From assembly GCA_024811115.1 (NCBI GenBank), contig JAKOGH010000114.1, positions 1-17,376 of the forward strand: a DNA stretch of 17,376 nt, in the 5' to 3' direction. The notes beneath the pieces were generated by a model. It made no database searches. It saw only the letters and a list, made by a program, of their open reading frames with translations, and had not been told where the DNA came from. This stretch comes from Terana coerulea. Taxonomy: Eukaryota; Basidiomycota; Agaricomycetes; Polyporales; Phanerochaetaceae. The position numbers and the translations under genes were made by a program. Shown piece after piece: positions 11,376 through 17,376 of this stretch (position 1 is its first letter; every line of letters starts with the position of its first letter).

Positions 11376-11407
11376 CCTCCTGCTCTGTGCGTCTGTGAAT
11401 GAGACTA

Positions 11408-11416
11408 GGAGTACTA
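11408..11416 (+). repeat. Right 9-bp target site duplication GGAGTACTA
   Basis: Identical to 10676-10684. It is followed immediately by the continuing host frame (SVQEEVVRW). Confidence 0.8.
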
Positions 11417-11559
11417 GTGTCCAAGAAGAGGTGGTGAGATGGTACCCATTAACCGGTGACCGTTACCTTACTCTTGGAACTAATGCATCCAGTCGGCATC
11501 TCAGGCTGGAGGGACTTGTTGGAGACTTGGAAGCCGCTCACGAACAGATGCCAGTGTAA

Positions 11560-11927
11560 CGTTTAATTGTGCATTACGTACCAATTGTGTGTAATATTGA
11601 ATGTTGAATACCACGGATGACCATCCACTACATGTGTGCCGGCTCCACCGCCTGAACCCTTGCTTGAGTTCACACAAGTCCGTACTCATAAAATTTCAAC
11701 GGGTTTGTTTAAAGACCCTACTTGGCAGCAGCAGATTCCTCTCCCAGCCGTAGACAGTTCTCAATAAGAACGTACTTTGAGTTGTGTTATTTGTAATCGT
11801 GACCAGAGCATTGTATTACGTGCAAGGCGGCTGGTTAAGCCTAACAATGCACACGTACTTGACTCACAAATGGCATAGAGCATGCGGCGAGCTAACGAGT
11901 TGGCGTGCAACCAGTGTTCAAAATTAT
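11560..11927. other. Gene-free gap between the pseudogene and MET10
   Basis: I see no recognisable coding sequence here. The region should contain the MET10 3' untranslated part and terminator, MET10 being on the minus strand. Short frames present have no recognisable protein features. Confidence 0.4.
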
Positions 11928-14900
11928 CTAATACACCTCAAGTACATACCGCTCCTCCTCCTTCAATCCCTCCAAGTAAGCCCCCGCCGACTCAGCGTTC
12001 ATCCCCTCCGTCTCAACCAACGCGCCGACCAGGGCCTCGTACACATCTGGCACTGGCCACGTCGGCCCACACAGGTAGAAGACACCCTGCCGGTTGTGCA
12101 ACATGTCTGCCAGCTCATTCGCGTCCTCATTCATCTTGTGCTGGATGTACACCTTCTTCTTGCCGTCGCGGGAGAAGGCGAGCCCGGCCTTGGTGATGGT
12201 GCCGTCGAGGATGAACGCCTCGATCTCCTCGCCGTAGAGGTACTCCTGTGTACGGTATCGAGAACCGAAGTAGTAGTATGTGGGGCCGACGGGGGTACCC
12301 TGTGCAGCGAGCATGGCGCGGTACTGAAGGAATGCGCGGAAGGGCGCGGCACCCGTACCAAGACCGGCCATGATAATGGGTTGCATGTTGTCCGGAGGCA
12401 GCTAGACGACACGTTAGTGGGTGATAACGCAGATGGGAGATGGTCAGACGTACCTTCATGACGCTCGGCTTGATCGAAACAGTGACCTTCTGGCCCACCT
12501 TCATTCCTGCAAGGTAGCGCGTGCACTGACCATAGCGTGGAGAGCCTGGGAGAGGATGCATCAGTCCCAGACACTTCATCCAGTGTACACAAGGTGCGCA
12601 CCACTTGGCGTGACCCAGTCAACTGCAACCACGAGCAGGTCTACGCGATCGCCCACGACAGCCTGCGAGCTCGCGATACTGTAGTGCCTCGGGTGAATGT
12701 CCCCGATGAGCTCACATAGCGTCTCGATGCCCGGACGCGCCGTCGGGTACTCGCGCAGGACGCCGGCGAACGAGACGGTGTCCTTCTCGGAGAGCTTCTT
12801 GAACGTCGCCACGCCTTCGGGGGGAGCCAATAAAGCGCAGCGCGTACTGGTCCCCCTTGGTCGTCGCGTACTCTGCGACCTCGGTGTAGAACGCCTTCCC
12901 CGGCTTGCCGAATAGGTCGACCTGCTGTTGGAGCGCCTGGAAGACAGTACGGGTGTGCATGCGCGCGCCGTCCGTCCCAGGTACGGGGATCGTGATGAGG
13001 CGGTTCGGGTCGACACCGTACCACGCGCAGAAGTCGAGCACCTCCTGCTCGTCATTCCACCCGTGCACGCCGAGCGCCTCGCCAATGTCGTATTTGGAGC
13101 CCCGTGCCACGCGTGTCGAACTCAAGGTGGAAGACGTTGCGGTCGTAGTCAAGGGGTGTGAGTCGCCTATTGACTGTACAGGTGACCAGGAACGTGCGTT
13201 CCTCTAGTTCTGGACGCAGAGCGGGGTTCTGCTCGTGGGACGCGAAAGGACCCTCGACCGGACTGAAGGCAGAGTTGAACAGCAGATGCTTCGCGGCCTC
13301 ATGCCATGAGCCAACACGCGCACCGTTGACCACGGTTTCGCCATCGTCCGTCTCCGTGGCAATGGCGTTGAACTCGAATTTCTTGAGCTGCGTAGGCCCA
13401 GAGTCTTCCGTAGCAGAGGGAAGTTCGACCTCTACGAGACCGGCCCAAGCCCGCGCACCAACCTTGGCGAGGTCGAAGCCAGCGACAGAGGTGCCAACAA
13501 ACCGACTGGCCAGCTTTGTCACCACTGCCTCGATGGCATGCTTGCCTAGATAGAGCCGTAGGAACGCAAGCAGCGCCACGATGTTCTGCACCGCGTCGCG
13601 CTCAGCACCTGCCGCGCCGGCGACCTGCTCAGCCAGCTGGGCTGCATCGATGGTATACAAGTGGAAGCCACGCTCGCGGATGAGCTCGATAACGTCGGCG
13701 GGCAAGCTCGAGCCCACCTCGGCCGGCGTCCAGGACGTGACGAGTAGAAGGGGAGAGCCAGCCTTCGCATGGGCGAGGACGGAGTGTGACTTCAACAGGG
13801 CATCATCGGTCACGGCGAGGAAGTCCGCCTCACCCTGCCCCGCCACAGGAACGAGTAAGGATATGGGTACGAACTGCTCGGGCTGTCTCTGATCCAAGAC
13901 AATGCAGTCTACGGTGACACCCCCCGGTTTCGAGAACACATCGTGTTCAGTGAGTTGCCGAGCTACTATGGACGGATGCGCGAGGAAGGTTTGCTCAACG
14001 AGAGACGGAAGGCCCGCGAGCGTCGAGCCGGGGGTACCAAAGAAGAGCAGTTTCTTTTGGTTTGCAGATGTCAGCGAAATCTCGGCCAAGGAAGGCGCGA
14101 GCTCGCGAAGGAAGGTGATGAAGGATGAGGGTTCCGTGACGAAGGTCTGCGTGCGCGCAGGCGTGACGCGGTGGGTCTTGATTTGAGGGCCGCGGTGCGC
14201 TGGGTCGAAGAGTGCAGAGAAGACGTCGGCGTAGAGCGCACCTTGGCTGAGCTCGCTCTGAACATCGTCCAGAACGTGAACGCGCTTGGCAGACGCGGGG
14301 ACAACCTCTCGCAAAGCCGCCTCATCCCACGGGCGGAGAACGCGGACAGTAACGACGCCAAGACCGGTCGAGCGAGAGGCAAGGACCTTCGCAGCATTTG
14401 CCAACGGGCCATTCGCTAAGACGATGACCGTTTCAGCGTCTGTGTCTCCGGAATAATCGAAGAAGTCGTATCCGGCAGCGGTAAGGCCGTCCTTGAGAGT
14501 AGTCTTTCCCGACACGGATGGGATAGTGCTCGTGAGCTCGTGTCCGACTTCGCGGGTGGCACTGTGGTGGTCGAAGAAGTGGACGACATGCGTGTCGGAG
14601 AGCTCGTACGAGAGGGTAGCAAGATCGACAGCTTCCTGTGGGGTAGACGAGAGCAAAATGGTGAAGTGCTCTGGGAAGATCGCAAGGGCGGGCGTGAACG
14701 GTGCCAGGGTAGGGGAAAGCGCAAAGCCCTCTCCCACGGGGGTCACGGTGGGGACCTGGATGACCACCTTGCCGTTCGTACTCGGTGCGGGGAGGTGCGC
14801 AAGCGACTGGGTCATAGCCGCAAGCCCTGTGGGGTGGTGTAAGCCGTGAGCACGGCTGGTTTGGACGCATCTTTGCTCGAGCCCTGCGAGAGTCTGCCCA

Positions 14901-15198
14901 CCAAGCTCAACCCTGCACCGGCGCGGGTTTGCAAGCTAACCACGGACGCTGCGCTGCTGTCCGTGCCAGTCCATGATTTCGTGTAGGTTCCAAAGCCAGC
15001 CTGCTCCGCGAGGTCATAGACAAACACGCTCGAGCTTGACTTGGTCGCCAGTAATTCGATAGTGGTGGACGCGGAAATCAGAGTGTTCGGAGCTGCCTTT
15101 TCGACATCGAATGAGATGCCTTTGAGTCCTGGTGATGGTGGGGTGGAAAGGGTAGCCGTGGGCGACACCGGCGTAGAAGCACCTGTCTCAATGGCCAT
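11928..15198 (-). CDS. MET10: Sulfite reductase [NADPH] flavoprotein alpha subunit
   Basis: Passes electrons from NADPH through FAD to the sirohaem beta subunit, which reduces sulfite to sulfide for cysteine and methionine synthesis in the cytosol. Exons are 15198-12602, 12545-12454 and 12401-11928; introns are 56 and 52 nt. The restored protein is about 1053 residues (yeast Met10 is 1035). Residues to about 560 form the pyruvate:ferredoxin-oxidoreductase-like part (SVFVYDLAEQAGFGTYT, YTTPQGLAAMTQSLAHL, VRVLRPWDEAALREVVP). The FAD-binding module follows (VFHLEFDTRGTGLKYDIGEA, LITIPVPG, PRHYSIASSQ at about 835). The NADPH module has PIIMAGLGTGAAPFRAFL (about 905), VFYLCGP and the family ending EERYVLEVY. 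Three one-base breaks occur: a base missing at 14821, one extra at 13096-13097 and one extra in the G-run 12819-12824. Correcting them gives exact phase. The start ATG at 15198 (MAIETGAS) fits best. Confidence 0.92.
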
Positions 15199-15533
15199 GG
15201 CGAACGGTGCCGAAGCGATGAAGGAGAACTTGGTGAGCCTCTCAGAGCACTCATATTTTATGAAGGAAATCTTCAGCGGAATTCCGAATGCCTGTAGGAT
15301 TGTGCGATCCTCCACCAACGATGGCGTTATTCGACGCCTTCATTGCTCGAGAAGAAAGGTTCACGCCGAACAAACTGCGTAAGCTAATTTGCCTTTTGCG
15401 GAAGCTGATTCCAGCGGTCCCCGCCGGGCCGCATATACAGGCTCTCACCATTGGGAGGTGCAGCAATAATCCCATTTTATCGTATCTACTACTATACAAA
15501 GCGTCCAATATCCAGGTTCTCCGGCCATAGCAC
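15199..15533 (-). promoter_or_regulatory. MET10 upstream region with a CCAAT box
   Basis: The 335 nt between FUR1 and MET10 must hold the FUR1 terminator and the MET10 promoter. A CCAAT pentamer lies on the minus strand (15450-15454), about 250 nt before the MET10 ATG, in the context TCCCAATGG. No convincing TATA box or sulfur-regulator site was identified. The assignment rests on position and a common pentamer. Confidence 0.3.
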
Positions 15534-16551
15534 TCACGGCTTCAGAGTATTGTACAGACGGTCTCCCTGCGAAGGCATCGGTCAGGACATACGAGAAGCG
15601 GACCACGGTCACACGCACGGTGTCTCCCAACCCGGGTCGGATGAGCCCATCGCTCGTCAACTCAGGATCGACTGCAGCAGCCCAAATCTTCGCGGACATC
15701 AGCATATACTGTCAATTTGTATTCCGAATTATGGCGTACCTCAAGACCAGGGAACTCCTTCTGCACGCTGGTCAGGCCTGTCTGCGACGCGAGCACGCAT
15801 AGCAGCTTGATCTTCGTGACTACAGGGAGGGTCATCAACACTCGTACCAGTTCACTTGTTTGTCGGAAGAAGGGACGCACTCGGGATACCCCAATCAAGA
15901 AGCATATTCAGCGCCGCGGTCGCGGTGCCTCCAGTAGCAATTAGCGGATCCAAGAGGAAGACCTGATCGGCCGTCGGGTTGGGTGGCAGCTTGGAATAGT
16001 CTGGTAGCTCAAAATATCGTCAACGGACGGTCGTGTCTGTGGCGAGATGCGACGCACATTCGACTGGACGTAATGACACTTTCTCACGGAATATACCAAG
16101 GTGGTGAACCGATGCTGAACTGCCCGGTTATTTGAGTATTTGTTTACTTTGTGACGCCTTCGGAAACGACTCACGGGAATAACGTCAGGAGCGCGTCGGT
16201 CATACCCAGACCAGCACGCAGAACGGGTGTCAGCGCAATCCTGGGCTTGATGGATGATCCAGTGAAGGGCCCGACTGGTGTAGTCTGTGCTGTCTTGTTA
16301 GCAATCGTTTACTGGGGGTATTATGGCGTACCCCGTTGTAAGTGTCTTCCTCCAGATCCCGGCTAGCCTCGAAACCTAGTAGTAGACTTATCTCATGAAT
16401 ACCCTACTCACATGGTCAGTCCATGGTCATAGCCCGCCATGTAACCACCACGTACCTCACGGAACTCCTTGGAGGATGCACTGGACTCGCGTAGCTTCGA
16501 GAGGCGTGCATTAATGACGGGGTGGGCGAGGACGTGAACCTTGTCGGCCAT
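15534..16551 (-). CDS. FUR1: Uracil phosphoribosyltransferase
   Basis: Converts uracil plus PRPP to UMP in pyrimidine salvage; cytosolic. Eight exons: 16551-16456, 16403-16332, 16284-16175, 16119-16058, 16000-15881, 15819-15740, 15687-15619 and 15566-15534. All seven introns are GT-AG, 47-61 nt, and phase-consistent. The spliced length is 642 nt, giving 213 residues with no frame break; yeast Fur1 is 216. Conserved blocks are HVLAHPVINARLSKLRESS, then SKEFREGIHEISLLLGFEAS, then PVGPFTGSSIKPRIALTPVL, RAGLGMTDALL (79-89), SVHHLGIFREKVSLRPVEYY, the PRPP-binding loop DPLIATGGT (131-139), IKLLCVLASQTGL, WAAAVDPELTSDGLI and the C-terminal GDTGDRLYNTLKP. Relatives usually have ISPG where this has IRPG. 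The start is the only ATG in frame before the HPVINARL block. MET10 lies 335 nt downstream on the same strand with its own gap, so the two are probably separate transcripts. Confidence 0.95.
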
Positions 16552-17028
16552 GATGCTGTATTTGGCCTTCGGTGGACGTGAGTTCTGGTGAGGACGTCGG
16601 ATACAGGGTCGTGGAGGTGGCCTTCAGGTGGGCGCAGGCTTATAAGCGCAAGCATCGCGGTTATCGCGCCCCCGCCACGAGCTGCAATCGAAACGAGGCC
16701 CGGTCCGACGTCCTCCCCCGCCTGGTGTTCATATCGCCCTGCTATCACTGTTCTCGACATCGATTTAGCCAGCCCAACGCCGCCACTTATCTGCTGCCGC
16801 ACAAGCCCTCTGCTCGAGTCAGTCTGAAAAGAGGTATATGAAGTTTATGCGAGGAAAGAGAACAATTATACAAGGCGTGCATATTGAGAGTCTACGACGT
16901 GTACAGTTATACTTATGTAACTACTAGAAAGCGAGACACAGCGAATCCGAAACTAGTCCATTCATGCCACCGATGGAGGTAATGTACAAGAGAATACAGT
17001 TATCAATATCATACCGTAGCCAAGCCCT
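16552..17028. other. Intergenic region upstream of FUR1
   Basis: This stretch of 477 nt holds the FUR1 promoter and the 3' end of the right-edge gene. No further gene is recognisable; the frames here are short and unlike known families. The part at about 16840-16960 is AT-rich. Confidence 0.4.
16639..16646 (-). promoter_or_regulatory. TATA-like element before FUR1
   Basis: The palindrome CTTATAAG lies about 88-95 nt upstream of the FUR1 ATG on the same strand, in an otherwise GC-rich stretch. The distance suits a fungal core promoter. Chance occurrence cannot be excluded. Confidence 0.3.
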
Positions 17029-17376
17029 CTACAAGTCATCCGACCACTCCGTCGTCTGCACGCGCTCGGTATACTGCCGCACCCACTGCGGCCTGCGCTC
17101 GTGTCTAGCGATGGCTTGCGCCCGGGCCTGCACGCGGTTTGCATCCTCTTCGCCGGCAGCCTCCTCAGCAGGCGCGCTTTCCCGCACGTTCCCTTCTGTG
17201 CGCAGCCGGCCCTCGCGTCTCCGCAGGGCCGCGGCGCGGCGGTCCCACACCGCGGGATGCAGCGTGCAGAGGAACAGCGACACAAAAGACTTCAATTTGT
17301 GGGCGACAGACGGTTCCGGGAGGGGACCACCGTTCTCCAGCACTGCGTCTTCTGAGGTAAGGTCCATGTTGGCCAT
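17029..17376 (-). CDS. C-terminal part of an unrecognised protein (5' part beyond window)
   Basis: The frame is open from the right edge to a TAG at 17029-17031, 115 codons. Its first in-window codon happens to be ATG, so the true start may lie outside. Visible order: an acidic lead (DLTSEDAVLENGG), then a conserved-looking hydrophobic/basic block (HKLKSFVSLFLCTLHPAVWD) and an Arg/Glu-rich helix (RRAAALRRREGRLRTEG), then an Ala/Glu linker and a C-terminal segment (RRPQWVRQYTERVQTTEW). Codons are GC-rich like FUR1 and MET10, which supports a real gene. The FVSLFLCTLHPAVW stretch could be a short membrane-associated helix. I cannot name the family. Confidence 0.6.
   Translation of the reverse strand: MANMDLTSEDAVLENGGPLPEPSVAHKLKSFVSLFLCTLHPAVWDRRAAALRRREGRLRTEGNVRESAPAEEAAGEEDANRVQARAQAIARHERRPQWVRQYTERVQTTEWSDDL

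Larger units (their letters stand above)
10685..11407. mobile_element. 723 bp non-autonomous Mutator-like element (long TIR, 9-bp duplication)
   Basis: Left arm (10685 to about 10817) and right arm (about 11262-11407) are inverted imperfect repeats of roughly 135-145 bp. Ends read TAGTCTCGGTTCCAGAC and, inverted, TAGTCTCATTCACAGAC. The best conserved block is TCTGGTGACTTTGGCTTAGA, continuing CGGGTGTAGAT (10770-10801), matched by the inverse of 11275-11306 with one mismatch. Both ends abut a perfect 9-bp direct repeat, GGAGTACTA. Long TIRs with a 9-bp duplication are the hallmark of Mutator-like elements. The 444 bp interior has no transposase; a 66-codon minus frame there resembles nothing. 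Removing the element and one duplication copy rejoins the host frame. Confidence 0.8.
9752..11559 (+). pseudogene. Decayed hypothetical gene with ExK-type motif, split by a transposon
   Basis: One reading frame runs from 9752 (YHYLLQAFINAFGAVKAKLL) past stops near 9806, 9951 and 10280 to about 10410. It passes a very acidic linker (DDEDQLPMTDDEDRLMDDED), then VPDCAIILLRYSRLP and YQVGLLIEQKRSLL. After two opposing one-base shifts (about 10409 and 10450) it continues as QQQITEQAIVLFATNPDL, SVVGLGMSGPHWSYA. After another shift (about 10572) it reads LGTQTRAYRRLYSDGELL and a Ser-rich run, up to 10684. The frame resumes exactly at 11417 (SVQEEVVRWYPLTGDRYLTL) and ends at the TAA at 11557-11559. 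The VPD...IEQKR arrangement recalls the PD-(D/E)XK nuclease core, but this is only a pattern match. I do not know the family. Several stops and shifts indicate a dead copy. Confidence 0.65.

Noticed and set aside
11501..11689. 62-codon minus frame between the pseudogene and MET10
   Set aside because: It overlaps the C-terminal part of the plus-strand pseudogene and shows no recognisable features.
13158..14849. Several plus-strand frames of 60-130 codons opposite MET10
   Set aside because: They are antisense shadows of a well-supported, GC-rich coding exon.

Overview
The window looks like nuclear DNA of a filamentous basidiomycete, probably a wood-decaying Agaricomycete. Genes are split by many 47-60 nt introns with GT(G/A)(A/C)GT donors. 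One gene is a GH9 endoglucanase with a C-terminal membrane anchor, a type known from Agaricomycetes. No tRNA, rRNA or bacterial feature was seen.

Every recognisable intact gene lies on the minus strand. From right to left: the C-terminal part of an unrecognised protein at the right edge (17029-17376); uracil phosphoribosyltransferase FUR1 (15534-16551, 8 exons); sulfite reductase flavoprotein alpha subunit MET10 (11928-15198, 3 exons); a gene-poor, transposon-rich island (about 7250-11927); a small hypothetical gene (6643-6984); a decayed GH9 fragment (about 6150-6445); the GH9 endoglucanase (3730-5902, 8 exons); the pre-rRNA processing factor ESF2/ABT1 (2511-3551, 3 exons); and an ARS2/SERRATE homologue (2161 to beyond the left edge, at least 7 exons).

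The island holds two unrelated, ORF-less transposable elements. The first (7775-9098) is a 1.3 kb near-palindrome with CACTG...CAGTG ends and a possible AGA target duplication, as in CACTA-type elements. The second (10685-11407) is a 723 bp element with TIRs of about 140 bp and a perfect 9-bp target duplication, as in Mutator-like elements. It sits inside a decayed plus-strand gene (9752-11559), whose reading frame rejoins exactly when the element and one target copy are removed. A cluster of nested hairpins built on the motif ATGTGCAGTCCC (7341-7732), a 7-nt tandem repeat and CCCTTA-rich tracts fill much of the rest.

The conserved genes ARS2, ESF2, GH9 and MET10 contain eight single-base frame breaks between them, at least six of them in homopolymers of 4-6 bases. 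Correcting each restores family-like sequence and exact codon phase across the introns. Base-calling errors in the assembly are the likeliest cause, so automated gene models here would be wrong.

Functionally the genes are mostly housekeeping: sulfate assimilation (MET10), pyrimidine salvage (FUR1), ribosome biogenesis (ESF2) and nuclear RNA metabolism (ARS2), with one plant-cell-wall enzyme. They do not form an evident pathway cluster.
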